Positions 1-9,637 of a stretch of DNA of 22,971 nucleotides are shown here, piece after piece. This stretch comes from Nemertoderma westbladi. Taxonomy: Eukaryota; Xenacoelomorpha; Nemertodermatida; Nemertodermatidae. Position numbers and translations under genes: made by a program. The stretch covers positions 1 through 22,971 of the forward strand of contig JAUCBJ010007060.1 in the NCBI GenBank assembly GCA_032718475.1, read 5' to 3'. Position 1 is the stretch's first letter; each line of letters begins with the position of its first letter. The notes beneath the pieces are model-generated. The model had not been told where the DNA came from. It saw nothing but the letters and a program-made list of their open reading frames with translations, and ran no database searches.

Positions 1-899
1 GTTATGATTTTAGGACTTTATTATCAGTGTTTTAAGACCGTGTTGAAATAGCGAAATGTTTTCTGCCTTTTTATAAGAACATTAGTAGGCTAAATTATAG
101 AAAGCATAGCTATTATCTTACCAATTCCAAATCAACTCGATTCATATCACTTTATATCGATCTTAATTCAATGCAATCTAATTATATCTTAACCTACCGT
201 CATACTGCTTTTACTGTTTGTAATTTTGTATCAGTATAATTGGATGTTATTAGTTGAAGAATATCAATAATCAACCCACGTTTTCCCAATATCCTTGATA
301 CACTACAGGTTAGAGAGAAGGGTTATGTACAACAATTGCGACTTTATTATTGTGTTTGTAGTGAATCTAATGTTGTTTGACAGACACTACCTGAGTCCAG
401 TGCGTATCTCTTTATACCTGATCAAAGTCAGTAACTGTCGGCATATCAGTGAGCAGTGTTGTGCGTTACCGGTAGCGTGCGTGATTGTAAAGTGATTTGG
501 ATCTGATAATAAAGCATTCCTAAAGAATGCGCCCTATGCTTGAAATTTAAGCCATATCGTTGTGTGTAGTATCAGTCATAACTCTGTTTACATAGGTAGA
601 GCGCCACGTCCTAAAAGGAACTGCTAATATTTCCCGAAAGTGAATAATATTTGTCAGAGATTATATATTAGTAATCAATCGAATAATACAGTAGGCTTGA
701 CCGCAAATAAATTTAAGCCCACGAATCCAGTCTCCCGGTGTTATAAACGGGTCATTTGGACGCGCATGGACTGGCTTCGGCTAATGTTTTTGGTTTGTTT
801 TGTATTAAATCTTATCATCTTAAAAAAGGCAGATTATCAATAAAGACATATAAATTTCGGCAGGTTAAACTGCTGAAGGTCTATAAAAGCGCGTACAGT
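1..899. other. AT-rich DNA, no gene recognised
   Basis: Short open stretches occur here (for example 295-495 and 640-843), but they are under 80 codons, have no recognisable motifs and lie in AT-rich DNA with frequent stops. No RNA gene or mobile-element end was recognised. It may be intergenic or intronic. Confidence 0.5.
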
Positions 900-949
900 C
901 TGTCCACTATGCTTATTCGCTCCATGAGGCCGCCAAAGCACAAGATTAT
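900..949 (-). pseudogene. short LINE remnant (C-terminal coding part)
   Basis: Read on the minus strand, these 50 bases closely match the LINE coding segment seen at about 20615-20660 and 22062-22107, which encodes residues around LWQPHGVNKHGGQ. Only a few bases differ. The match stops abruptly on both sides, so this is an isolated scrap of the LINE family found elsewhere in the window. It cannot encode anything. Confidence 0.7.
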
Positions 950-1195
950 CTTTAAAACCAATCAGGAAATAGTGATAAACAAAATGTTATAGATTTATGA
1001 GTTTATTATATTAATTTATACATAAAGTTCTGGAACATTTTATTTATGTATGAAATAGCTACCGGTGTGCAATAGAGATATTGAATTAAGGGAAAGGAAT
1101 GGGTCACATGTAACCAAAACAATAATGGAGTCAATAGCACTGGTACATTATAATTTTTGCTGGTAATCAATCATATGTTATTTGCGCGTGTTATT

Positions 1196-1308
1196 GGCTG
1201 CATCCAGGTCATATAACAGGCAGTAATCTGATAATCTGAAAGAGCTTATCTATTAGAAGTTTGATGCCATTAACAATGCTGATGAAAGCAGGCAATTAGC
1301 ACAGGCAC
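1196..1308 (+). pseudogene. LINE remnant (segment upstream of the RT domain)
   Basis: This stretch matches the start of the LINE copy at 11941-12055, including the shared phrases AACAGGCAGTA and TTGATGCCAT. It is diverged, with small indels, and is not open. It lies head-on against a minus-strand LINE 3' fragment (1330-1747) and represents a different part of the element. The two are probably separate insertions or a rearranged one. Confidence 0.65.
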
Positions 1309-1329
1309 AGCAATACTATTACTACAGAT

Positions 1330-1747
1330 CGTAGTAGTACGATCGGCATGATGCATTGCAGCTGCATTATATATATATTACATATATAATAATAATGTTG
1401 TGCCGGCTAAAGACAAAATTGCACCGCCACAACTCCCTATCACCCATGACATTTGCTAGATCATCCGCATCTTCAAGGCCAGTGTCTTTTAAGATGCGTC
1501 TCAAGAAAGTTATGGGCTGTCCACCGTGCTTATTCGCCCCATGAGGGTGCCAAAGCACAAGATTATGCACTGGCTGGTCCTCACGGCGAAAGCAATGTCC
1601 TGCAAAGCGTAGGCGGCTCCGTTCAAGTGTCAAGCTAAGTGGAACCAATGAGACACATCCAATGTTATATAGTGTCTGGTTGGAGATGTGTGCATTGTAC
1701 CCACAATGAACCCGGCGTAGCATTCTTGTGAAAGTGCCATCCAAAGA
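1330..1747 (-). pseudogene. 5'-truncated LINE 3' end (RT C-terminal region)
   Basis: The minus strand encodes about 115 residues matching the C-terminal part of the LINE protein at 20436-20786 and 21880-22227, from MDGTFTRMLRRVHC to ELWRCNFV. The usual stop context is lost and the frame runs into AT repeats. The 3' untranslated signature (GCAGCTGCAATGCA then a GTAGTAGT-like tail) is visible in reverse near 1330-1365, so the 3' end lies to the left. The 5' end is cut at about 1747. This is a dead, truncated copy. The protein region lies downstream of the catalytic reverse transcriptase motifs, so it tells little about activity. Confidence 0.85.
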
Positions 1748-2308
1748 TAATTGGACCGTAAGTAATTATTAATAATTGAATCTGTGAAATGCAAAAGGGC
1801 GTAAGTCCGTTTTTGAGGTTTCGTGTTGAATACATTTTCTAGGGTAAAAAACTATGCTGATTTGATTGGTCGCGCCATCTAAGCCGTATCTATGTTTATT
1901 AACGAGATAATTTCATGTAAAAGTAAAGGTAGGTTTTGATTTCAGTGAAAAAATGGTGTAACTACCAAAGATATACCCTTTTGCATCCCACCACTTAAAA
2001 ATTAACCTCATTTTTACACCACTTTATAAATATTGGTTGATAACTCACTCATATTATATGCTAAAAGTTACCTCATTCTTTGATTTGCTGGACATTTAGT
2101 GAGAAATGTGGCGGGAATTCAAAAAGCAGTTTAATCAAGCATGCCTAAACAACATGTGAATACAGGATTAGCCAGCCATAGTCATTTTGCAGTTTGCACT
2201 TTGCACTAGGCTTACTACATAGGTTACATATTCAGTGGTATTATTGCATAAGATATGTTTTTAGGGATTTTAGCGTTTTTAGGATTTAGATCGAATCTGT
2301 AACCACGT
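1748..2308. other. AT-rich spacer, nothing recognised
   Basis: No coding potential or element ends were seen. The base composition is AT-rich, with no clear internal repeats apart from short A and T runs. Confidence 0.45.
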
Positions 2309-2427
2309 ATTTTGGGGTAATTCTAAACTATTTTGGGGTATTTTTTGGGGTAATTATAACCTATTTTGGGGTATTTTGGGGTAGTTTTATACTATTTTGG
2401 GGTGTTTTAGGGTATTTTGGGGTAATT
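2309..2427 (+). repeat. minisatellite of ATTTTGGGGTA-type units
   Basis: About eight G-runs of four (one is AGGG) recur as TTTTGGGGTA or close variants at intervals of roughly 10 to 20 bases. Longer units of the form ACTATTTTGGGGTA are visible at 2328, 2361 and 2391. The array ends just before a LINE fragment. It is a locally expanded simple repeat, and the G-runs on one strand could form a quadruplex. Confidence 0.8.
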
Positions 2428-2439
2428 CGTAGGACCGTC

Positions 2440-2633
2440 AAAGGACACTGGCCTTGAAGATGCGGATGATCTAGCAAATGTCATGGGTGATAAGGCTGTA
2501 AGAGTGTAAGGGAGTTGTGGAGGCGCACTTTTGTCAACAAAGCCGGTACAGCATTCTTAATACAGTAATAGGGCTTATATATATAATGCAGCTGCAATGC
2601 AGCATCCCGATTGCTGGATTGTAGTTAGTAGTA
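2440..2633 (+). pseudogene. LINE 3'-end remnant
   Basis: It begins in the coding segment for KDTGLEDADDLANVMGD, suffers an insertion of about 15 bases after the GGTGAT motif, continues through ELWR-like and DKAGTAF-like codons, and ends with the family's GCAGCTGCAATGCAGCAT 3' untranslated signature and a degraded TAG-rich tail. It is a 5'-truncated, non-functional copy in plus orientation. Confidence 0.8.
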
Positions 2634-3323
2634 TGTGGTGATAGGGCTCCTTCAATTGGTAAAGTCAAAAGTGGCCGTTTATTGTTTTAGTTAGCAAAGC
2701 CTGCCTCTGTAACCTGTTCCTTTCCCTCAATTGGTTTATGACGTGTGTTACTTCTGTACTTATTATGTGGAGACCCCAACACGTTAATCAGTTAATCTCC
2801 TTTCATTATCCAGCCGTTTTAAAATACCCTTCCTGTTGTATGGAAAAATTAGAAGAGATGGTGGTAGCATCAACTTTGTACAGTAGTATTTCTTTCTGAT
2901 AGGGCTCCCATAGGCTTAGAGGAAATCGTAGCTTGTACTGTGTACTGTAGTTAGCCTTAGCAGCAGCTGCAGTTGGCAAACTGCAAACCTGGCATTGCTA
3001 CCAGTTTCCACCAAATATAATTTGTAATTAAATATTTCTTGGAGCATAATCTAATCTAGTCCTAAAGACTCTAAAGTCCTGGGTACATAAGGCTGTAAGG
3101 TTAGACATAACATGAATGTAAACTAAACAATATGCTAAAAGTAAAGTACAAAGTACCAAGAATGCTAGAATGTACCATTTAGCCTATATTCTAAGTACAG
3201 TACACTGAAGATACATACAGAGCTGCAAAGGTAACTTTCCATAACTTAATTGCTGTCTGGCTGTCTCTCATCTGTCACGTCTGTTATGCTTCATGTACAT
3301 TTAAGTTTGATTCTCAATGTCGT
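2634..3323. other. unassigned DNA
   Basis: No open frame with recognisable content is present. The phrase GATAGGGCTCC occurs twice (near 2640 and 2898) and AAGGCTGTAAG recurs near 2493 and 3090, hinting at old local duplications. Nothing else was identified. Confidence 0.4.
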
Positions 3324-3580
3324 GTCCAAAATTGGACTTAAAGTCCAATATTGGACTTTTGTAAAAATTCAAAGCCTTATAAAAAAAGTTCCCCCTGGTG
3401 AATTTCAGGTCCCCCTGTTCAAAACTCTTATTTTTTGATATATTTTCGATTAAAAAAAAAAATCCGCCCGATCCAATTACCCAAGGCCCTGGAACAATTG
3501 GCTGATTTGAAGTCCAATATTGGACTCACAGAAGTCCAATTTTGGACTTGAACTGGAGTCGAAGTCCAATTTTTGACTTC
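3324..3580. repeat. cluster of palindromes on AGTCCAA/TTGGACT
   Basis: Five inverted repeats share one heptamer. They are 3324-3337 (GTCCAAAATTGGAC), 3340-3359 (a perfect 20-base palindrome, AAAGTCCAATATTGGACTTT), 3511-3526 (AGTCCAATATTGGACT, perfect), 3532-3549 (AAGTCCAATTTTGGACTT, arms of 8) and 3561-3580 (GAAGTC and GACTTC arms). The repeated reuse of one arm is not expected by chance. They could be protein-binding palindromes or part of an unrecognised foldback element. No terminal inverted repeats enclosing the whole cluster were found. Confidence 0.7.
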
Positions 3581-3965
3581 TCACCGACTGATTTATGCCT
3601 GAAGGGGATACAACAGTTTAGACCTTTCTATTTTGCTTGTATTTTTTATATAAATTCATATTCTTTGGAAATTTGCATAAAACTTGTAAGCCTCTAAATT
3701 AACATTATACTCATTAAATTGACTTTATTTGAAAACTAGATATAAAAATATGAGGAGGTCTTTGTGTAGAAAGTTAAAATAGGTTGAAGAATAATACTGA
3801 TTTAACCACAGGTGAAAATCTAGTATTTTACAAAAATTTAAACGGGTAATCATTTCAGATTTTTTTAGTATAATTTCTTCTAGAGCAAAATTTAAAGGTG
3901 ATTTTAAATCTCACAATTTCAAAGAAAAAGTGACTGAAATTTACAGCAAGAAGTATTTACAAATA
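3581..3965. other. AT-rich spacer before the Gypsy element
   Basis: No gene or repeat was recognised. This DNA is the left flank of the Gypsy insertion. Confidence 0.4.
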
Positions 3966-3970
3966 ACGTC
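3966..3970. repeat. target-site duplication of the Gypsy element (left)
   Basis: ACGTC here is repeated at 9235-9239 immediately after the second LTR. Five bases fit a Ty3/Gypsy integrase. Confidence 0.85.
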
Positions 3971-4185
3971 TGTCGTGACCTCATAACAAACTAGATGGCT
4001 CGCCCCAATATACTTGATGGACCTACCGTAGCTGGTTATGGGGTACCAGTACTTAACACTGCAGCACTGTAAGACAATATACTGATATTCTTAATTCTGT
4101 AATTATATGGAAGTAGCCAGATCGATTAACCTGTACTTAACACTGCAAGGCCTATCAGTATTCTGTATATAATTGAAACATAATA
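3971..4185 (+). repeat. Gypsy 5' LTR
   Basis: It runs from TGTCGTGACC to AAACATAATA and is identical to 9020-9234 except at position 4048. It ends in TA, not the usual CA, which is fixed by the target duplication and the adjacent primer site. Internally, GTACTTAACACTGCA occurs twice (near 4049 and 4134). Confidence 0.93.
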
Positions 4186-4203
4186 TGGCGCAGTGTGCGG
4201 CTG
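4186..4203 (+). other. candidate primer binding site
   Basis: TGGCGCAGTG follows the LTR with no gap, as expected for a site complementary to a tRNA 3' end (TGG pairs with CCA). The first bases would suit an acceptor ending in ACTGCGCCA, which resembles serine tRNAs, but the tRNA identity is a guess from memory and the match beyond ten bases is uncertain. Confidence 0.65.
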
Positions 4204-4261
4204 GCCGGTATGGTCAGTTGAACTAACGTGGGAGTTAATTCACATAAGATTAACAACCGTA

Positions 4262-7200
4262 ATGGCAACGTCGATAGAACCGGAGGACTGGCTGGATCTA
4301 AACGCAGCTCAGATAGAGCTACTGGAACGCCCCGCGTTAAAACAACATTGCAGCAACGCCGGGGTCCCGTTCGATCCAAAAACGCCATCAGCAACTCTCC
4401 GTAAACGACTAATAAAAGCGGTAAACGAGCAGGAAGATTCGAGCGAGGGGGAAAAACAAACTCCTCCGGATTGGACTCAAATCCTTCAGTACATGGAGCG
4501 TCAACGCGCAGCTGATCGGGCGGAAGAACAACAGCTCCGCCTTGAGGAGGAACGTCGACGCGAACAACGGGACGAGGAACGGGAGCTTCGATTACTGCAA
4601 CTCCTGCAACAACCAGGCGGACAGTCTGCAGGTCGCCGCGAGGATAACGCCCCGCGGAACAACGACGGTACAACCGCGGCCGCTAAACTAACAGCCAGAG
4701 CACCGGATAAACTCGAGGTAGATTATAGCTACCACCGTTTCGTGCGCTGGGAGAGGCAGTGGCTGAACTACGGCCGTATCGTCCACCTGGAACAAAAATC
4801 GAGGGAAGACCAGGTAGCTATATTTTTCAGCAACTGTTCCCCCGAGTTCCTCAACCGGATCCACCACCGACTAGATATTCCCGCAGATACGACAAAAACT
4901 CTAACAGAAATCATCGATGATATACGGCAATATCTCCGGGCAGAACGCAACATCGTTGTGGATCGGCACCAACTGGTACAACTTAAACAGGAACCAGGTC
5001 AGACTTTCGATGATTACTATGTCAGACTGCTCGAGTTGGCGCAAGATGCCGACCTAGACACGATGAACCGTGACGACTGGATAAACACCCTCATAGTTCG
5101 GGGAATTCAGGACGATGAAACAAGGGAGGAAATATTCGCTAAACGTCCTCCACTAACTCGGGAACAAATCCCAGACTTCTGCCGATTGCGCGAAGTTGCC
5201 GCTCGCGATAATAAACTCATTCGCGAGCAACGCATTAATGCTGTCCAGCATACAACCTCGGCCAATCAGTGGCGAGGTCGGAGTCGCTATAAGAAGAAGA
5301 GTAACTACCAGCGCTCTAAGTCCGCCATATCTACAGACAGGAACCGGGGTACCTCTAACTACAACGTACGGGAAACAATCCACCACGTGAAACAGCGGGG
5401 GGAATGCTTAAACTGCGGGGGTCAGTACCCCCACCCGAATAATAACCCCTGTAAAGCAACTAACATTGACTGTCATAAATGTGGTAGAAAGGGACATTTC
5501 GGATCAAAATGTCTCCAATCAAAATTTGGCGGAAAAACCAGCGGGGCCATAATAATCTCGAACATTAATAAACCGCTCATAGCCGTAGACTTCTTGAAAT
5601 CTGGCATATGGATGGGTAATAAAATGTGCGTGGCAGACACAGGTGCAGAAGTTGTGGTAGCGGGCGACGCAATCCGCACAGAATGGGGACTTAAAAATTG
5701 CAAACTCATCCCAGCAGACTCCCCACTCACAGCTGTTAATGGTAGCCCAGTTAAATGTTTGGGTAAACTGCACATGGAACTCTCCGCCGGCGATCGCACA
5801 TATAAGGACTGGGTCTATTGGTGTGTGGGTTTGGGCAATGTTGTATACTTGTCTCTCCAGGCTTGTAAAGGGCTTGGAATTGTGGAGGATAACTTCCCAA
5901 CACCACGGGAAATTAACGCAACCACCTCCACACCCAAACCTATAGAGCACTGTGAGACGACTGAGCCATATACCAACATTGCAATAACGGACACTGGTGG
6001 CACACAACCGCTCATCAGTGACACACAACCGCACATCAGTGGCGCACCTCTCCTCAACAGCGGCGCCCAAACGCCACTTATCGCACAACGCGCAACATAT
6101 GTGGCCACCATGAAACAAGGCATAGAGAATGAGGCGACCAAACTAAAACTCATGGAGGAATTTAAAGATGTCTTTGCCTCCAAGGGTCACCTCCTAACCA
6201 TGTCCGGCCCACCAATGAGCATCCAATTAGTGGACGGTGCGCAACCATTCTGCGTAAATGCGGCTCGACCCATACCCTTCCCTCTCCGTGAGAAAGTGCG
6301 CCAGGAACTGGCTCAGATGGAGGAGAAGGGTATCATAGAACGCATCGGGGACCGACCAACCGCCTGGTGCCATCCTATAGTTGTGTGCAACAAACCCAAC
6401 CGCCCTGGTGAAATTCGCATGACTGTGGACTTAACAAAACTTAACTCACAGGTCATGCGAACCATACACAACTCTAGGACGCCACACGATGTAGTCTCCG
6501 ACCGGACTAAGGGAACCTGCATATTCACCACGCTAGACGCAAAGTCTGGCTATTGGCAGGTTGCCTTAGACGAAGACTCACGTGATCTAACGACCTTCAT
6601 TACGCCGTGGGGCCGTTTTCGTTATTGCCGTGCCCCCATGGGCTTTATATCAGCTGGAGACAGCTATAACTTCAGGGGCGATATGGCACTCCAAGGCGTA
6701 ACCCAGGTCCATAAGATCGTCGATGATATACTCATCGAAGATACCAACATTCGGGAACACATCGAACGGGTCCGCACCATTCTCGAGAAGTGTCGTGCAG
6801 CCGGAATCACACTTCACCCAGAAAAATTTAACTTTGCTAAACCAAGCGTTAAGTTTGCTGGTTTCATTGTCACCGAGAATGGAACTGAGGTGGACCCAGG
6901 TAAAATTAAAGCAATCGCTGAATATCCTACCCCAAAGAACGTAACGGATCTTCGCAGTTTTATGGGGCTGGTTAATCAATTAGGACATTTTTCCAGCGAT
7001 ATCAGCACCACAGCGGCACCTCTGCGTGATCTGCTTCGAACAAGGAACGAGTTCCTATGGACTGCGAACCACCAACAAGCGTTCCAGCGGGTTAAAACCG
7101 CCCTCGTTCAACCACCTGTACTCGCTCCGTTCGACTTGAAAGCAGAAACAAGACTCGAAACGGACGCCAGTCGTCTCCATGGCTTTGGTTTTAACTTACT

Positions 7201-8974
7201 CCAACGACACGGGGACCACTTCAAACTTATAGCTTGTGGCAGCAGGTTCATCAGCGACCCGGAAACAAGGTATGCCACGATTGAACTGGAAGCTATTGCT
7301 ATCCGGTACGCCATTAACAAGTGCCGGATATATCTGTCTGGTCTACCGGAATTCACAGTGGTCACCGACCACCGCCCACTGGTCACTATATTTAATAAAT
7401 ACAGCGTTGACCAAGTGGACAATGGCAAACTGCAGCGTATAAAAGCGGATCTGCAGAGTTGCTACCAGTTCCGCGTAGAGTGGCAGAAGGGCAAGGCCCA
7501 TCGAATAGCTGATGGCCTGAGTCGTGCCCCCGTCGACAAACCGACGATCGATGATAGTCAACCCGAGGAAGAACCTATAAATATCGCAACAATCTGCGCA
7601 AACTTACCTCACACTACGACATCGATCAAGGATCCCATGTTGACCGAATTACATAACGCAGCATTGGGCGATATTGACTATATTGAACTCATCCGGCAAA
7701 TCCGGGATGACTTCCGGAATATAAACTCAGCCTCGCCGTATATTTGTCAATTTAAATCAATATCGGACAGTCTCGCAATCTCACCCGATAATCTGATAGT
7801 TTACGGGAACAGACTGGTTATCCCACAAACCTACCAGCATCAGGTTCTAGAACGACTACATGCCTCCCACCAAGGCATAACCAGAACCAAACAAAGGGCG
7901 CGGCAAACGGTTTACTGGCCAGGTATTGGTGGTGATATCGAGCGTACTATCCGACAGTGTACCAAGTGCCAGGAAATCCGGCCGAGTCTCCAGAAGGAGA
8001 CTATGCTATCAGAGGACATTCCAGGACGTCCATTTGTATCTGCCTCCGCCGATCTATTCTCCATAGGGGGGAAACACTATCTAGTGTATTCCGACCGACT
8101 GTCGGGATATCCCGAAGTCCATGAATGGAAACACGACCCAACATCACGGGATGTTGTATTCGCAATTCGTAGATGGTTCGTTAACCTCGGTGTACCGACA
8201 ACACTACGCACCGATGGTGGACCACAGTTCGACTCTGCGCACTTCAGGGACTTTTGTAAACGATGGGGGGTCAACTGGACTCCCAGTAGCCCACACTACC
8301 CGCAGTCCAATGGCCACGCCGAGTCAGCGGTGAAGGCTGTAAAACACCTGCTATTAAAGGTACCGAGGAACGACTCCAACTCCGACGAATTCCTCACTGG
8401 ACTTTTGGAGTTGAGGAACACTCCACGCGCTGATGGGCTGTCTCCTAATGAGACTGTCTTCGGACACATACTACGGTCGAAGGTTCCTGCCCATCACAGC
8501 GCCTACGCACAACATTGGCGGGAAACGGCGGATGAAACAGACAACCGTGCGGCCGAACTCCGGAACCGAAACATTGCTCACTATAACGAGACTTCGCGGG
8601 ACCACAAACCACTCAGGATCGGGATGGACGTCCGCATCCAGAGTACGGACCGACCGCAACGTTGGACTAAAACTGGAACGATCGTCAGTATCGGAAAAAA
8701 CCGGGATTACCACGTGAAGCTGCCATCTGGCAGAACATGGTGGAGAAACCGTCGATTCCTACGTCCTTTATATCCGGAAGTTGAACCAATAACACCCGAA
8801 CCAGCGAATGAACTGTCAAACAACGTTGGATCGCAAAAAAGTGCCATTTACCAGCCAAGTGACAACGAGTCCGAAACTGAAAGTAATTGGCAAGTTGTTG
8901 AACCACGCCGCAGTACACGCCACAAAAAGCCCGTGGTCCGGTTTGGGGATACGACCGTAAAACTATTCTCTTAA
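4262..8974 (+). CDS. Gag-Pol polyprotein, Ty3/Gypsy type, intact
   Basis: One frame of 1570 codons encodes the structural and replication proteins. The open frame extends upstream to a GTG at 4193, but the first ATG (4262, with G at -3 and +4) is the likely start. Two tiny upstream frames begin at 4185 and 4210. In order: a possible SAP-like segment (about 15-60), Gag capsid-like region (about 155-340), an irregular first zinc knuckle (C382 to C397) and a canonical CX2CX4HX4C knuckle (404-417), aspartic protease DTG (459-461), reverse transcriptase with D759 and the IVDD site (D821, D822), RNase H with D968, E1010 and D1036, and integrase with H1200, H1204, C1233, C1236 and the D1264, D1318, E1354 triad (35 residues between the last two). 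The C-terminal integrase region has WWRNRRFLRP and no evident chromodomain. Gag and Pol share one frame, so no frameshift is needed. The tyrosine usual before xDD is isoleucine. No stop or frameshift was seen. Confidence 0.96.
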   Translation: MATSIEPEDWLDLNAAQIELLERPALKQHCSNAGVPFDPKTPSATLRKRLIKAVNEQEDSSEGEKQTPPDWTQILQYMERQRAADRAEEQQLRLEEERRREQRDEERELRLLQLLQQPGGQSAGRREDNAPRNNDGTTAAAKLTARAPDKLEVDYSYHRFVRWERQWLNYGRIVHLEQKSREDQVAIFFSNCSPEFLNRIHHRLDIPADTTKTLTEIIDDIRQYLRAERNIVVDRHQLVQLKQEPGQTFDDYYVRLLELAQDADLDTMNRDDWINTLIVRGIQDDETREEIFAKRPPLTREQIPDFCRLREVAARDNKLIREQRINAVQHTTSANQWRGRSRYKKKSNYQRSKSAISTDRNRGTSNYNVRETIHHVKQRGECLNCGGQYPHPNNNPCKATNIDCHKCGRKGHFGSKCLQSKFGGKTSGAIIISNINKPLIAVDFLKSGIWMGNKMCVADTGAEVVVAGDAIRTEWGLKNCKLIPADSPLTAVNGSPVKCLGKLHMELSAGDRTYKDWVYWCVGLGNVVYLSLQACKGLGIVEDNFPTPREINATTSTPKPIEHCETTEPYTNIAITDTGGTQPLISDTQPHISGAPLLNSGAQTPLIAQRATYVATMKQGIENEATKLKLMEEFKDVFASKGHLLTMSGPPMSIQLVDGAQPFCVNAARPIPFPLREKVRQELAQMEEKGIIERIGDRPTAWCHPIVVCNKPNRPGEIRMTVDLTKLNSQVMRTIHNSRTPHDVVSDRTKGTCIFTTLDAKSGYWQVALDEDSRDLTTFITPWGRFRYCRAPMGFISAGDSYNFRGDMALQGVTQVHKIVDDILIEDTNIREHIERVRTILEKCRAAGITLHPEKFNFAKPSVKFAGFIVTENGTEVDPGKIKAIAEYPTPKNVTDLRSFMGLVNQLGHFSSDISTTAAPLRDLLRTRNEFLWTANHQQAFQRVKTALVQPPVLAPFDLKAETRLETDASRLHGFGFNLLQRHGDHFKLIACGSRFISDPETRYATIELEAIAIRYAINKCRIYLSGLPEFTVVTDHRPLVTIFNKYSVDQVDNGKLQRIKADLQSCYQFRVEWQKGKAHRIADGLSRAPVDKPTIDDSQPEEEPINIATICANLPHTTTSIKDPMLTELHNAALGDIDYIELIRQIRDDFRNINSASPYICQFKSISDSLAISPDNLIVYGNRLVIPQTYQHQVLERLHASHQGITRTKQRARQTVYWPGIGGDIERTIRQCTKCQEIRPSLQKETMLSEDIPGRPFVSASADLFSIGGKHYLVYSDRLSGYPEVHEWKHDPTSRDVVFAIRRWFVNLGVPTTLRTDGGPQFDSAHFRDFCKRWGVNWTPSSPHYPQSNGHAESAVKAVKHLLLKVPRNDSNSDEFLTGLLELRNTPRADGLSPNETVFGHILRSKVPAHHSAYAQHWRETADETDNRAAELRNRNIAHYNETSRDHKPLRIGMDVRIQSTDRPQRWTKTGTIVSIGKNRDYHVKLPSGRTWWRNRRFLRPLYPEVEPITPEPANELSNNVGSQKSAIYQPSDNESETESNWQVVEPRRSTRHKKPVVRFGDTTVKLFS

Positions 8975-9005
8975 CTCTTAAGACCATTGTAGAACTAATG
9001 ATCTC

Positions 9006-9019
9006 GGAGGAAAGGGGGG
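9006..9019 (+). other. Gypsy polypurine tract
   Basis: GGAGGAAAGGGGGG ends one base before the right LTR. It is the expected primer for plus-strand DNA synthesis. Confidence 0.88.
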
Positions 9020-9234
9020 TGTCGTGACCTCATAACAAACTAGATGGCTCGCCCCAATATACTTGATGGACCTACCGTAGCTGGTTATGGGGTACCGGTA
9101 CTTAACACTGCAGCACTGTAAGACAATATACTGATATTCTTAATTCTGTAATTATATGGAAGTAGCCAGATCGATTAACCTGTACTTAACACTGCAAGGC
9201 CTATCAGTATTCTGTATATAATTGAAACATAATA
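9020..9234 (+). repeat. Gypsy 3' LTR
   Basis: The 215 bases match the left LTR except G at 9097. The right target duplication ACGTC follows at 9235-9239. Only 45 bases separate the gag-pol stop from this LTR. Confidence 0.93.
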
Positions 9235-9239
9235 ACGTC

Positions 9240-9637
9240 CTTCTACTGTATTAGCATAGAGGCAGAAAAACTATCATTAGGCCTATGGTATTACATGATA
9301 CCGGGTAGCTGACGACACTACTGTGAGGTTGACATTGACTGTCACACCGTTACCCGATATCTGGATATAGCAAGCGCTTCAATTACTTAGGTAATTATTG
9401 GACTCTCATATAAGAGTTTATCTAAGTAACCAGAAAAAAATCAGCATTGAGTTTTTAACATGAGATCCTCTCAGAACCAACTGCGATATTTAATTTATTA
9501 GTTGCAACAGAAGAAGGAAATTCAAATAATATTAATAATGTCCGGGAGTTGTGAGCCTTCTACTCCACATGATATCCATGTTTGGTAGATTGGTTTGGAA
9601 CACAATAGATGGTGTTAATGGTTAATGGAAACATGGT
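9240..9637. other. unassigned DNA between the Gypsy element and gag remnant
   Basis: AT-rich with no supported frame. The first part is the right flank of the Gypsy insertion. The part after about 9540 may belong to the decayed element that follows, but I could not match it. Confidence 0.35.

Larger units (their letters stand above)
3971..9234 (+). mobile_element. complete Ty3/Gypsy LTR retrotransposon
   Basis: The element has two 215-bp LTRs, a primer binding site directly after the left LTR, a single open Gag-Pol frame, a polypurine tract directly before the right LTR, and ACGTC duplications outside. The order protease, reverse transcriptase, RNase H, integrase places it in Ty3/Gypsy (Metaviridae). 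No envelope-like frame follows pol. The LTRs differ at one position (4048 A, 9097 G), so the insertion is recent. All catalytic residues checked are present. The coding region is clearly richer in G and C than the surrounding DNA. By sequence criteria it could be competent for retrotransposition. This is inference, as no expression data are available. Confidence 0.95.

Noticed and set aside
295-992. Small plus-strand open frames at the left edge
   Set aside because: Under 80 codons, no motifs, and part of one overlaps a LINE scrap in reverse.
1196-1747. Twin-priming (5' inversion) of one LINE insertion
   Set aside because: The 3' tail of the minus-strand fragment faces the plus-strand fragment. 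In twin priming the tail should be at the outer end.
4193-4261. GTG as start of Gag-Pol
   Set aside because: A non-ATG start is unlikely in a eukaryote, and a good-context ATG follows at 4262.
4155-8987. Several open frames on the minus strand and in other frames under gag-pol
   Set aside because: They are shadows of the Gypsy coding sequence, many starting at non-ATG codons, with no domain content.
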